37,954 nt of DNA from Hyphomicrobiales bacterium (GCA_027489275.1 JAIYAB010000089.1:1-37954), one strand, 5' to 3'. Numbered from the stretch's first letter, positions 8,926 through 18,444 are shown. The notes: generated by a model not told the origin, from the sequence alone. Made by a program: numbers and translations.

Positions 8926-10079
8926 CCTCGCCCGGCGGGCCGGCCTGGCGGAGGCTGCGCCGGTTGGGGGGCCGCCTCGCCGCGCGGCGCCCGTCCCCGC
9001 GCGAGGTCGCCGCGCTACTCGCAGCGCTGGCGGCGGGGGCCCTGTTCTACCGGCTCGCGGTGCCGCTCGCCTGGGTGCTCGGGCCGCTCGTGGCGACCGC
9101 CGCGCTGGCCATCGCTGGCTGGCCGGTCTTCGCCTCGGTCAACGCTCGGCGCTTCGGCCAGGTCACCATCGGGGCGAGCATCGGCCTGAACATCAGCGCC
9201 GCCGTGCTCGCCACCATCGTCATGTGGCTGCCCGTGATGGTGGCGACGGCGATCTTCGCCATCGTGCTGGGCGGAATCATCGCGGCGCCGCTGGCCCGCT
9301 GGGGCGGCATCGACGTCCGCACCGCCTACTATTCCATGATGCCCGGCGGCCTCACCGAGATGGCGAACATCGGGCTCGCGGCCGGCGCGCGGCCCGAGCC
9401 CATCGCGCTTGCGCAATCGCTGCGCGTGACGCTGCTGGTGGTCATCCTGCCGCCGCTTATCGTGGCCCTCGACATCCATGGCGACGCGGTGGACGGGCTT
9501 GCCGGCCAGCCGCTGCCCTGGCTCCACACGCTCCTCGCGCTCGCGCTCGGCGCGGGCGGGGTCTGGCTCGCGCGGCTCCTGCGGTTCAACAATCCCTGGA
9601 TGCTGGGGGCCCTGATCGGCACGGGAACGGCCGCGGCGCTTGGGCTGCTGGTCGGCAAGCTGCCCACCTGGCTGTTCTATGCCGGCCAGTTCATGATCGG
9701 CATCGCGGTCGGCGCGCGGTTCAGGCGCGAGAGCCTCATGCGCCTGCCGCGCTTCGCTGTGGCGGTCACAGGAACGATCATCATCGTGGCCGCTATCATG
9801 GGCGCCTATGCGGCGTTGCTCTCCCGCCTGAGCGGTCTCGATCTCGCCAGCGCGGCGCTCGGCGCATCGCCCGGAGGCTTCGCCGAAATGGCAATTACCG
9901 CGCAGACGCTGCATCTGTCCGTTGGCCTCGTCACGGCCTTCCACGTCGTGCGCGCGTTCCTCGTCAATGCGGCCGTCGAGCATATCCGGGTCTTGCTGGC
10001 CCGCATCGGCGTGTTCACGACGATGAGCCGCCTCGTCGGCTTACCGTGCGAGCCCGGTTCGACGCGGGAGCGGGAGTAG
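8922..10079 (+). CDS. AbrB-family polytopic membrane protein (PF05145-like)
   Basis: GTG start overlaps upstream stop (GTGA). AVPLAWVLGPLVATAALAI and FNNPWMLGALIGTGTAAALGLLVGKLPTWLFYAGQFMIGIAVGARF; duplicated hydrophobic halves. Confidence 0.78.
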   Translation: MTSPGGPAWRRLRRLGGRLAARRPSPREVAALLAALAAGALFYRLAVPLAWVLGPLVATAALAIAGWPVFASVNARRFGQVTIGASIGLNISAAVLATIVMWLPVMVATAIFAIVLGGIIAAPLARWGGIDVRTAYYSMMPGGLTEMANIGLAAGARPEPIALAQSLRVTLLVVILPPLIVALDIHGDAVDGLAGQPLPWLHTLLALALGAGGVWLARLLRFNNPWMLGALIGTGTAAALGLLVGKLPTWLFYAGQFMIGIAVGARFRRESLMRLPRFAVAVTGTIIIVAAIMGAYAALLSRLSGLDLASAALGASPGGFAEMAITAQTLHLSVGLVTAFHVVRAFLVNAAVEHIRVLLARIGVFTTMSRLVGLPCEPGSTRERE

Positions 10080-10136
10080 AACGTCGTCGCGTCCGCTGGC
10101 CGTCAGCGTTGACGTGACAACGCCCGGGATCGTTCT

Positions 10137-11069
10137 CTAGATTGATGTTCGGTTGGCGCCCTTCAGGTGAAGCATGGCGCGCGCTTCGTCCGGTGTTGCA
10201 ACATCGTAGCCCATGGCTTCGATGATTGTCCGCGCTGCCCGCACCTGTTCCGCATTCGAGCGCGCGAGGCGGCCGGCGCCTGACCACAGGCTATCCTCCA
10301 GTCCCACCCGGACGTTGCCGCCCATGGAGATCGAGGCTGTCGCGACCCGCATCTGGGCCGCGCCCGCGCCAAGGACGGACCAGACATACTGGTCGCCGAA
10401 CAGGCGGTCCGCCGTCCGCTTCATCATCGTGACATCCTCGAAATGAGTGCCGATCCCGCCGAGAATACCGAAGCAGGACTGGATGAACAGGGGCGGTTTC
10501 ACAAGCCCCTGGTCGAGGAAATACTTGAGATTATAAAGATGTCCAATGTCGTAACACTCGAACTCGAAGCGAGTATCGTTGCCGGCGCAGGTTTCCAGAA
10601 CGAACTCGATATCGGCGAACGAATTGCGGAAGACTGCGTCCTTCGACCGCTCCAGAGCCGGCTTCTCCCAGGCATGCTTGAAATCGGTGTAGCGCTCGAG
10701 CATCCGATGGAGGGCGAAGTTTATGGAGCCCATGTTCAGTGACGCGACTTCCGGCTTGAAGACGGCGGCCGGTCGAACGCGCTCTTCCTTGGTCATGCCC
10801 GGGCCACCACCCGTCGTCAGATTGATCACGGCGGACGTCGCCTGCTTGATCTGCGGCAGAAATCGACCGAAAGCTTCTGGAGACTGGTCGGGCTCCCCCG
10901 TGTCAGGCTTGCGGGCGTGAAGGTGGATGATCGAAGCGCCTGCTTCAGCCGCCCCGAGCGCACCATCGACGATCTCCTGAGGCGTGACAGGAAGATACGG
11001 TGACATCGACGGCGTGTGGATCGCACCGGTGACCGCACAGGTGATGATGACCTTCTTCGTCGCTGCCAT
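10137..11069 (-). CDS. BKACE (beta-keto acid cleavage enzyme, DUF849) family protein
   Basis: KVIITCAVTGAIHTPSMSPYLPVTPQEIVDGALGAAEAGASIIHLHARKPDTGEPDQSPEAF; HxH zinc motif; NLTTGGG. Confidence 0.92.
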   Translation of the reverse strand: MAATKKVIITCAVTGAIHTPSMSPYLPVTPQEIVDGALGAAEAGASIIHLHARKPDTGEPDQSPEAFGRFLPQIKQATSAVINLTTGGGPGMTKEERVRPAAVFKPEVASLNMGSINFALHRMLERYTDFKHAWEKPALERSKDAVFRNSFADIEFVLETCAGNDTRFEFECYDIGHLYNLKYFLDQGLVKPPLFIQSCFGILGGIGTHFEDVTMMKRTADRLFGDQYVWSVLGAGAAQMRVATASISMGGNVRVGLEDSLWSGAGRLARSNAEQVRAARTIIEAMGYDVATPDEARAMLHLKGANRTSI

Positions 11070-11115
11070 CGTGCAAATCCCCCTGGCGAGTTGTTGGCCA
11101 CGCCTACAGTCGATC

Positions 11116-11125
11116 TGTGATCACA
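11116..11125. promoter_or_regulatory. Palindrome TGTGATCACA upstream of the BKACE gene
   Basis: cgatcTGTGATCACAaaaag, 47 bp upstream of the BKACE start; recurs at 13962 and 22036. Confidence 0.6.
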
Positions 11126-11144
11126 AAAAGAGTCAACGCTTCCG

Positions 11145-13400
11145 TCAGCAGGTCGGATTGCGTGCCTGTTCCTGGGACGATGACATGCCGGACTGCCGAA
11201 GGACATGCCTGAGGCCATGCGCAATGTCCGCCGGACCGGCGCAGGCAGCAGCTTCGAGAACCTTGGAGATACTCGGGGAGGCTTCGCCGCCCAGAACGCG
11301 ATGGACCGGTTGGTCGAGCCAGTCAAAGAGACGGTCCTGCACTTCGGCGGCCAGGATACCGCCGTAGGACGTTCCGATCGGCCCCTGTTCGACCACAAGG
11401 ACTTTGTGGGTCTTGCGAACCGATGCTTCGATCGTGTGCCAGTCGATGCCGGCCCGGTCGAGGGATCGCAGGTCAATGATCTCGGCGTCGATCCCGAGTT
11501 CGTCCACAACCGCCCGAACCTTGGCGACCATCGAGAGATACGTGAGCACGGTCATCGCCGCGCCCTGTCGAACGACTTTCGCTTTGCCAAGTGGAATGAA
11601 GTAGTCGAGGTCTGCCTCGGGCGCCGAGCCTTGGGAATTGTAAAGTTCGACGTGTTCGATGACCAGCACCGGATCCTTGCAACGGATCGCACTGTTCATC
11701 AGGCCGACATAGTCGAACGGCGTGGACGGTGCGACGATCCGCCAGCCGGCTGACGTCGCGTACAGACCGGCCGGGTCCATCGAGTGTTGAGACCCGTAAC
11801 CGGTGCCCATGGCAACTTTCGTCCTGAGCACGAGCGGCATGTCGCCGTCTCCGCCGAACATATGGCGCGCCCTCGCGATCTGGTTGAAAATCTGATCGGC
11901 AGCGACCCAGGTGAAGTCGGCATACATGAATTCGACGATGGGGATGAAGCGACCGTCCATCGCGATTCCTCCGGCCATACCGGAGAAGGCGTTTTCGCAG
12001 ATCGGCGTTCCGAGGACCCGATCGGGAAAGGCCTGATGCAGGCCACGCGTCGCGCCGTTGGTGCCTCCCTTCAGGCGATGGACATCCTCGCCCAGGATGA
12101 TGATCCTGGGATCCTCCTCCATGCGCCGGTGCAAGACCCGGGCGATGACATCGACGAATGTGGCTGATGGTGTAACGGGACCTTTGAACGTCTCCGACTC
12201 TTCGGTACGAACGCCGTCGAATTCCGACAGGTCACCCCGGATCCCGAAGTCGCGAAACGACCTGTCTGGCCACAAGGCGGGGACGATCCTGCGCTTGCCG
12301 TCCACATGCTCGAGCATGCTGTCGGCAATATCGTCCATCATCGCGACGGCGCCTTCGCGGAGCGCGCGGATGCCCTCTTCGCCAAAGAGCTGACGCTCCA
12401 TCGCTTCGCGTGCCACACGATCCAACGGATCGCGCTGGCGCCATGCCGCCTCCTCTTCCTTCGTGCGATAGCCGAACGCGCTTCCCGGCAGCGGGCCGTT
12501 CTGGTGGAAGAAGCGGTAGACGTCAGCCTCGATCACGGTAGGACCGCCGCCGTCACGCATCAGGGCCACCGCTTCGTTCATGGCGAGATGAACGGCAAGG
12601 GGGTCCATGCCGTCGACCTTCCAGGATGGAATAGAGAAGGCCGTACCGCGCGACGAAAGCCTCGGCTCCGCCGTCGATTCCTCGACCGTCGTCGAGACAG
12701 CATAGCGATTGTTCTCGATGAAAAAGCACAGCGGGAGCCGCCATGCGGCCGCGAGATTCATGGTTTCGAGCACCGATCCGATGTTGATCGCGCCGTCACC
12801 GAAGTAGGTGACGACCACGCCAGCGCTCCCGGCCCTTTTGTGGGCCCAGGCCGCACCGGCGGCGAGCGGTACACCGCCGCCAACGATTGCATTGGTCCCG
12901 AGGTTGCCCGCATCCCGCCAGCGCAGGTGCATCGAGCCGCCGCGGCCCTTACAGAATCCCTCCGAGAGCCCCATGATCTCGGCCAGAGCCTTGCGCGACA
13001 GGTGGCGCACACCTTCGCTGAGGGCCCCGGCGCCGACGCAAAGTCCATCCGGTGCAACATGCTGGAGCGACTTGGCCAGAAACTGGTGATGGCCCCGGTG
13101 GGAGCCGTTGATCTCGTCGCCCGCGCGAAGGCTCATCACCGAGCCCACGGCACCCCCTTCCTGGCCGATCGCGGAATGAGCCGGGCCGTGCACCAGTCCC
13201 ATCCCTGCAAGCTCCAGAACCTTTTCCTCGAAGGCTCGAATGACGTGGAGGGAGGCGAGCATGGTGCCCAACCCGGCAGGCGAAAGCGACGCCCAGTCAG
13301 CGCTCGTCGAACGAAGTTCGCGCCACCGTTCCCTTGGCGCCAGGTCGTGGTATTCGGGCACGCTTTCTACCTCCGCGAGGGCAGGAACCCGCCGTGACAC
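11145..13400 (-). CDS. Fused E1 alpha-beta thiamine-diphosphate 2-oxoacid dehydrogenase-like protein
   Basis: Alpha half: TPP motif GDGAINIGSVLETMNLAAAWRLPLCFFIENN. Beta half: IILGEDVHRLKGGTNGATRGLHQAFPDRVLGTPICENAFSGMAGGIAMDGRFIPIVEFMYADF. Single 751-aa ORF. Confidence 0.9.
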   Translation of the reverse strand: MSRRVPALAEVESVPEYHDLAPRERWRELRSTSADWASLSPAGLGTMLASLHVIRAFEEKVLELAGMGLVHGPAHSAIGQEGGAVGSVMSLRAGDEINGSHRGHHQFLAKSLQHVAPDGLCVGAGALSEGVRHLSRKALAEIMGLSEGFCKGRGGSMHLRWRDAGNLGTNAIVGGGVPLAAGAAWAHKRAGSAGVVVTYFGDGAINIGSVLETMNLAAAWRLPLCFFIENNRYAVSTTVEESTAEPRLSSRGTAFSIPSWKVDGMDPLAVHLAMNEAVALMRDGGGPTVIEADVYRFFHQNGPLPGSAFGYRTKEEEAAWRQRDPLDRVAREAMERQLFGEEGIRALREGAVAMMDDIADSMLEHVDGKRRIVPALWPDRSFRDFGIRGDLSEFDGVRTEESETFKGPVTPSATFVDVIARVLHRRMEEDPRIIILGEDVHRLKGGTNGATRGLHQAFPDRVLGTPICENAFSGMAGGIAMDGRFIPIVEFMYADFTWVAADQIFNQIARARHMFGGDGDMPLVLRTKVAMGTGYGSQHSMDPAGLYATSAGWRIVAPSTPFDYVGLMNSAIRCKDPVLVIEHVELYNSQGSAPEADLDYFIPLGKAKVVRQGAAMTVLTYLSMVAKVRAVVDELGIDAEIIDLRSLDRAGIDWHTIEASVRKTHKVLVVEQGPIGTSYGGILAAEVQDRLFDWLDQPVHRVLGGEASPSISKVLEAAACAGPADIAHGLRHVLRQSGMSSSQEQARNPTC

Positions 13401-13479
13401 CCAAGCCCGTCAGTCTCCCGCGCCGGTCAAGCGGAGAGACTCGCGGCGCGTCGAAACACCACGCGTTTCAATCGATTGA

Positions 13480-13905
13480 TCAGGGATTGGGAGGCGACGT
13501 CGCCAGCAGGACGACGAGGACTTCGGTTCCGGTGTTGTGAATCCCGTGCACGCACCAGGACGGCAGATAGATGAACGTACCCGGCCCGACAGGCTCGCTG
13601 CCCCCCTCGTACAGGATCGTCCCGTGTCCCGAGATGACGCAATACGTCTCTTCGGTCTCATGTGAATGCAGATCCATGATGCCGTGAGGCGGCACGTAAA
13701 GCATGGCGATGCTGTGGTTCTTTGACCGGGCTTTTGGATTGGTCGGATGGACCACCCGAATTCCACAGGCCGGCGCTGTCTCCATGCCATAGATCACGGG
13801 AAGACCGTCCTGGACGGTAACGATCGATGGGCGAGGAAGAACGGCGGGCTTGGGGACGGTCGGCTCAGGAGCTCCATGCCCGGTCAAGACCTTGTAGGCG
13901 GCCAT
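13480..13905 (-). CDS. Small cupin-domain protein
   Basis: LYVPPHGIMDLHSHETEETYCVISGHGTILYEGGSEPVGPGTFIYLPSWCVHGIHNTGTEVL; start chosen at MAAYKVLTGHG. Confidence 0.85.
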   Translation of the reverse strand: MAAYKVLTGHGAPEPTVPKPAVLPRPSIVTVQDGLPVIYGMETAPACGIRVVHPTNPKARSKNHSIAMLYVPPHGIMDLHSHETEETYCVISGHGTILYEGGSEPVGPGTFIYLPSWCVHGIHNTGTEVLVVLLATSPPNP

Positions 13906-13961
13906 TGTCTCTCTCCCTGGAAGCATCGAAGGTTTGTCGGGCTTGCCTATCGATGGCAATA

Positions 13962-13971
13962 TGTGATCACA
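13962..13971. promoter_or_regulatory. Palindrome TGTGATCACA in the divergent cupin/SDR intergenic region
   Basis: ggcaataTGTGATCACAgttagaatg; identical 10-mer to 11116-11125. Confidence 0.65.
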
Positions 13972-14157
13972 GTTAGAATGGCGAATGCAGGATGCTCTGT
14001 CCAGCCTGCTCAGTGAGAGGTCTCTGCGGGGCCGGAACCCATGGGCATCGAACTCGCCCCCTGTCGATGAAGATCGTGGCAAAGACAATTCGAATGCCCG
14101 GGCATCTTCGCGCGATGAAAGCCCGAAGCCGTCGGTCGAGGTGAGCGGAGTAGAAGG

Positions 14158-14934
14158 ATGGACATGGGGTTGAGTGGCGCAAAAGTCCTTGTGACCGCGG
14201 GCGCCAGCGGCATCGGACGGGAGATTGCCCGGGCCTTCGTTCGCGAGGGCGCCCGGGTGCATGTCTGCGATGTGGACGCGAGCGCCTGTGCTGTTCTCGC
14301 CGAAACGGATCCCGCCATCGGCGGTACTGTTTGCGATGTCGCCGATCGCGATGCCGTGTCGGCGCTGTTCGAGCGGGCAACGCGCGATCTCGGGGGGCTG
14401 GACGTTCTCGTCAACAACGCCGGCATCGCCGGCCCGACGGGCCGCATCGACGATATCGCGGTGGAGGATTGGGACCGCTGCCTCGCCGTCTGCCTGACCG
14501 GTCAGTACAACTGCATCCGCCTTGCGCTGCCCTTTCTGAGACGCAGCGAGAACGCGTCGATCGTCAACCTGTCGTCGGCAGCCGGCAGGTTGGGATTTCC
14601 GTTGCGGGCCCCCTACGCGGCAGCGAAGTGGGGCGTCATTGGCCTGACCAAGACCCTGTCCATGGAACTAGGAGAAGACGGCATCCGCGTGAACGCCATC
14701 CTGCCAGGCATCGTCGCCGGCGATCGTCAGCGACGGGTCCTCGAATCGAAAGCCCAGCAGCGTGGGATCTCCTTCAAGGACATGGAGGCCAGGGCATTCT
14801 CGTTCACATCACTGAAGGAGTATGTGACGCCTCAGCAGATTGCAGATCAGATCCTGTTCATCGCCAGCCCTCGTGGACGGACGATCTCCGGCCAGGCCAT
14901 CTCGGTCTGTGGCGATACGCAAATGTTGAGTTAG
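14158..14934 (+). CDS. SDR family NAD(P)-dependent oxidoreductase
   Basis: VTAGASGIGREIARAF, VLVNNAGIAGP, YAAAK catalytic motif. Confidence 0.92.
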   Translation: MDMGLSGAKVLVTAGASGIGREIARAFVREGARVHVCDVDASACAVLAETDPAIGGTVCDVADRDAVSALFERATRDLGGLDVLVNNAGIAGPTGRIDDIAVEDWDRCLAVCLTGQYNCIRLALPFLRRSENASIVNLSSAAGRLGFPLRAPYAAAKWGVIGLTKTLSMELGEDGIRVNAILPGIVAGDRQRRVLESKAQQRGISFKDMEARAFSFTSLKEYVTPQQIADQILFIASPRGRTISGQAISVCGDTQMLS

Positions 14935-14982
14935 CCGCCCCGAGCCTGAATGAGTGCTGCTGCTGGGGGCGACGCTGCCAAT

Positions 14983-15705
14983 TCACTCCGGCAGGACTTG
15001 GCGCGCGATGATGAATTCGCTGGCATTGTGGATGTCTGCTGCGATGGCCGCGCGGGCGGCCTCGCCATCGCGGCGCGCGATGGCTCCCACGGCCGCCGCG
15101 TGAAGTCCGAGAGCATGGCTGGACGAAAGCCTCTCCGGACTGCTGCGCATGTCGAGGTTGAGGATCGGGCCAGCCTTCAACCAAAGCCCCGAGATGATCT
15201 CGACCAGCATGGGCGAGCGTGTTGCGCGATAGATGGCAAAGTGAAGCCGCTGGTTTGCGGCGACGACCTTGGCCAGATCCGGCTTTTTCTTGCGTCCCTC
15301 CTCCCGAAAAGCAGCTTCGAAGGCTTCCATTTCGGGAATGTCCGAATCATGCCGGAGACCCGCGGCGCGGAAGGCCGCCATGCCCTCGATGTCGATCCTC
15401 AACTGGGTCAGTTCGCGGAACTGAGAGACGGTCATTGTCGGGACGCGAACAGCGCGATTGGGGGTCACCTCTACCGCGCGGTCAGCGACCAGGCGGTTGA
15501 TCGCCTCGCGGACGGGCGTCATCGAGACCCCGAGCGTGTCCGCCAGCTTGCGCAACGAGAGCTTCGATCCAGGCGAATACTCACCGGCGATCAGACGCTC
15601 TGACAAAATCACGCGGACACGCTCTCCGAGCGTCGTGCCCCCTTCGTCATCGCGGGCAAGCCGTTCGTCGGCAGGAGCAGCCGCCCCGAGATTTCTCTTG
15701 CTCAT
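14983..15705 (-). CDS. GntR family transcriptional regulator, FCD subfamily
   Basis: SKLSLRKLADTLGVSMTPVREAINRLVADRAVEVTPNRAVRV; FCD-like C-terminal domain. Confidence 0.9.
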   Translation of the reverse strand: MSKRNLGAAAPADERLARDDEGGTTLGERVRVILSERLIAGEYSPGSKLSLRKLADTLGVSMTPVREAINRLVADRAVEVTPNRAVRVPTMTVSQFRELTQLRIDIEGMAAFRAAGLRHDSDIPEMEAFEAAFREEGRKKKPDLAKVVAANQRLHFAIYRATRSPMLVEIISGLWLKAGPILNLDMRSSPERLSSSHALGLHAAAVGAIARRDGEAARAAIAADIHNASEFIIARQVLPE

Positions 15706-15717
15706 TCGCTTCTTGGA

Positions 15718-15774
15718 CTGACGCCACGGAGTCTCGATCGCTGGTGGATCGTGGTACTCCGCAGTCTGCGTCAG
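15718..15774. repeat. Nested three-tier inverted repeat (possible hairpin/terminator) between SDR and gntR
   Basis: Outer CTGACGC (15718-15724)/GCGTCAG (15768-15774); middle CGGAGT (15727-15732)/ACTCCG (15756-15761); inner CGATC (15735-15739)/GATCG (15747-15751). Confidence 0.55.
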
Positions 15775-15804
15775 CGCAATTGCCGCCCGGCGGGCGCAGA
15801 CGCC

Positions 15805-16620
15805 CTAGCGAGGTGTGCCGCCGGCATTCAAGCTCAGGTTTCCGCCATCGACCGGCAACATGACGCCGGTAATCATCGACGAGGCGCCCGAAACGAGGAA
15901 GTGAATGGCCGCAGCGATCTCATCGGCTTCGGCAAGTCGTCCGAGGGGAATGCCGCGCAGCATTCGGGCCAGAAGTTCCCGCCCCTCCGGGGTCTCGACC
16001 CAGTCGACGAAGCTGGGCGTCTTGACCTGGCAGGGCTGGACGGCGTTGACGCGGATGCCGGCGCCTGCCCATTCGACCGCAAGTTCGCGGGTCATCTGGT
16101 TCACGCCGGCCTTGGCAACGCTGTAGCACATGTTTCCCCGCCCGAGCGCCGCGCTGGCGGCGATGGAGCTCACATTCACGATGCGCCCACCGCGGCGTGC
16201 CTTCATGAGACGCTGCGCCACGGCGCGCGACATCAGGAAGGTGCTGGTGAGGTTCACGTCGAGCACCCGTCTCCAGTCCGCGATCTCGAGCGTCTCCGGA
16301 AGGATATGGCAACCAACGCCCGCGTTGTTGACCAGGACATCGATCAGGCCGAGTTGCGCGGAGATCTGCTCGACGAGCATTTCGACTGTCGCCTCGTCCG
16401 ACACATCCCCTGCCCAGCCATGAACCGCGAGACCTTCGGCCTGAAGCAAGCCGACAGCCTCACGCATCTCCTTCTCGCGGATGTCGATGACAGCGACCGT
16501 GGCGCCGTGCCGTCCCAGCAGCCGCGCCGTCGCGAAACCGATGCCGGCCGCCGCACCGGTCACGACACAGACAGCTCCTGAGAGATCGTGGAGCATTGCC
16601 GATGATCGAGTATCTGCCAT
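15805..16620 (-). CDS. SDR family NAD(P)-dependent oxidoreductase
   Basis: VVTGAAAGIGFATARLLGRHGATVAVIDI, VLVNNAGVG, YSVAK motif; start chosen at MADTRSS. Confidence 0.92.
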   Translation of the reverse strand: MADTRSSAMLHDLSGAVCVVTGAAAGIGFATARLLGRHGATVAVIDIREKEMREAVGLLQAEGLAVHGWAGDVSDEATVEMLVEQISAQLGLIDVLVNNAGVGCHILPETLEIADWRRVLDVNLTSTFLMSRAVAQRLMKARRGGRIVNVSSIAASAALGRGNMCYSVAKAGVNQMTRELAVEWAGAGIRVNAVQPCQVKTPSFVDWVETPEGRELLARMLRGIPLGRLAEADEIAAAIHFLVSGASSMITGVMLPVDGGNLSLNAGGTPR

Positions 16621-16651
16621 GTCGTTCTCCAGTTGAGAGGGATCGTCGGGT

Positions 16652-17443
16652 TCAGCCGGCGCCATGTCTTTTCCGGCCGGGGATCGATGCGATCAGTGCC
16701 CTTGTGTACTCGTGACGCGGATTGGAGAAGACCTGCTCCGTCTCCCCTCCCTCGACGAACTCGCCTTCCCGCATGACGTAGGTTCGGCGCGCGATGTACC
16801 TGATCACGGCGAGGTCGTGGGAGATCAGGATGATCGACAATCCTTCCCCGAGGAGGCGATTGAACAGGTTCAGAAGTTGCGCCTGAGCGCTCTGATCGAT
16901 CGCAGACGTTGGCTCGTCGGCCACGAGGACTGACGGTTCGGCCGATAGCGACCTGGCAACGCTCACACGCTGGCGCTGCCCGCCGGAGAGCTGGCGCGGT
17001 TTCTTGAGCGCGTCGTGTCGCGCAACTCCCATGCTCTCGAGAACGCGGAAGGCTTCTTCCCGCGCATCCGCCATCGAACAGCGATGATGAACACGCCATG
17101 CCTCTGCGACCGTACCCAACGCGCTCAGGCGGGGATTCAAGCTCGTATAGGGATCCTGAAAGACCATTTGCACCTGGCGGCGCAAATCGCCTGGATAAGG
17201 CTGGGAGCCATCGAACACCGACCGCCCCTTGAACGTCACGGAGCCTGTATCGGGCTTCTGCAAACCGACGAGAACGCGGGCCAGCGTGGACTTTCCGCTG
17301 CCGGACTCCCCCACGATGCCGATCGCCTCGCCCTGACCGAGAAACAGCGAGACCCCCTTGACCGCGGCAAACCGGTTCCGGCCCGACCCGAATGAAACTC
17401 CCAGCCCGTCGGCGACCATCAGATGGTCTTCGGCATTGCTCAT
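16652..17443 (-). CDS. Oligopeptide/dipeptide-type ABC transporter ATP-binding protein (DppF/OppF-like)
   Basis: Walker A GESGSGKST; signature LSGGQRQRVSVAR; Walker B VLVADEPTSAID; start MSNAEDH overlaps upstream stop. Confidence 0.92.
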   Translation of the reverse strand: MSNAEDHLMVADGLGVSFGSGRNRFAAVKGVSLFLGQGEAIGIVGESGSGKSTLARVLVGLQKPDTGSVTFKGRSVFDGSQPYPGDLRRQVQMVFQDPYTSLNPRLSALGTVAEAWRVHHRCSMADAREEAFRVLESMGVARHDALKKPRQLSGGQRQRVSVARSLSAEPSVLVADEPTSAIDQSAQAQLLNLFNRLLGEGLSIILISHDLAVIRYIARRTYVMREGEFVEGGETEQVFSNPRHEYTRALIASIPGRKRHGAG

Positions 17444-18444
17444 GGAAGTCGGTCCCAGTGCAGGCAGGCTGACGAGCGGCCCTGGCCGATGGGCCGGAGC
17501 GGAGGATGATCTCCTTGTCGACAGTCGCTGCGGGCCATGTCGCATCGGTCCGCAAACCGGCAGCCCGCCTGCCAGGATCCGACGGCGGGCGGTCGACCGA
17601 CAATCGTGACGAGTTCCTGGCCCGGTGCAGCCAGTTCGATCCGGGAGCGCTGGAGGGCTGCCGTATAGGGGTGCTTCGGCTTCGCGAGCTGCTCCACACC
17701 GGCCGTTTCGATGCATGCGCCCGCGTGCATGACAACGACCTTCTCGCAAACATCGTCGATCAACGCCAGATCGTGAGAAACGAGAAGAATGGACAATCCC
17801 ATGTCCGCCTGGATCGTCCTCAGGAGCTTCATGATCTCGGCCTGCACGGTCACGTCGAGGCCAGTCGTCGGCTCGTCGGCGACGAGCAATTGCGGTCGTG
17901 GTGCGATTGCGGAGGCAATGATGACTCGCTGACGCATTCCGCCCGACAGCTGGTGGGGAAACTGCCTGAGCACGACTTCCGGCCGCCGAATACGGACGAC
18001 GTCCAGCAGGCCCTTCGCCCTTGCGGCGCTCGATTCGGCATTCGCCGAAAGATCCTGGTCGATCGCCTCGCGCAATTGCGCTTCGATCGTCATGACCGGA
18101 TTCAATCCGGCCAGGGCGCTCTGGGTGATGTAACCTATTTTCTTTCCGCGGATATCGCGCCAGGCTCTCTCGTCGATCGACGCCAGATCGTGGCCGGCAA
18201 ACTCGATCCTGCCCGACATGATGAAGGCGCCGCGACGAGGAAGAGTGCCGATCAGGCTGCGGCAGACCATCGACTTTCCGGATCCCGATTCGCCGACCAG
18301 TCCCACGATTTCGCCGCGACCGATCTGGAAGTCGGCCCTGTCGACGACACGCAACGGCTCGCGGCTTCCCTGCCGGATACCGATCCGCAGGCCGCTGACA
18401 TCGACGAGCGCGGGCGCCGGAACTGGTAGAGGAGCGCCGGACAT
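17440..18444 (-). CDS. Oligopeptide/dipeptide-type ABC transporter ATP-binding protein (DppD/OppD-like)
   Basis: Walker A GESGSGKSM; LSGGMRQRVIIASAIA; LLVADEPTTGLDVT; C-terminal CRFADRCDMARSDCR. Confidence 0.92.
   Translation of the reverse strand: MSGAPLPVPAPALVDVSGLRIGIRQGSREPLRVVDRADFQIGRGEIVGLVGESGSGKSMVCRSLIGTLPRRGAFIMSGRIEFAGHDLASIDERAWRDIRGKKIGYITQSALAGLNPVMTIEAQLREAIDQDLSANAESSAARAKGLLDVVRIRRPEVVLRQFPHQLSGGMRQRVIIASAIAPRPQLLVADEPTTGLDVTVQAEIMKLLRTIQADMGLSILLVSHDLALIDDVCEKVVVMHAGACIETAGVEQLAKPKHPYTAALQRSRIELAAPGQELVTIVGRPPAVGSWQAGCRFADRCDMARSDCRQGDHPPLRPIGQGRSSACLHWDRLP

Noticed and set aside
16560-17753. 397-aa minus-strand ORF
   Set aside because: Out-of-frame shadow across the two ABC ATPase genes, which have intact Walker motifs in other frames.
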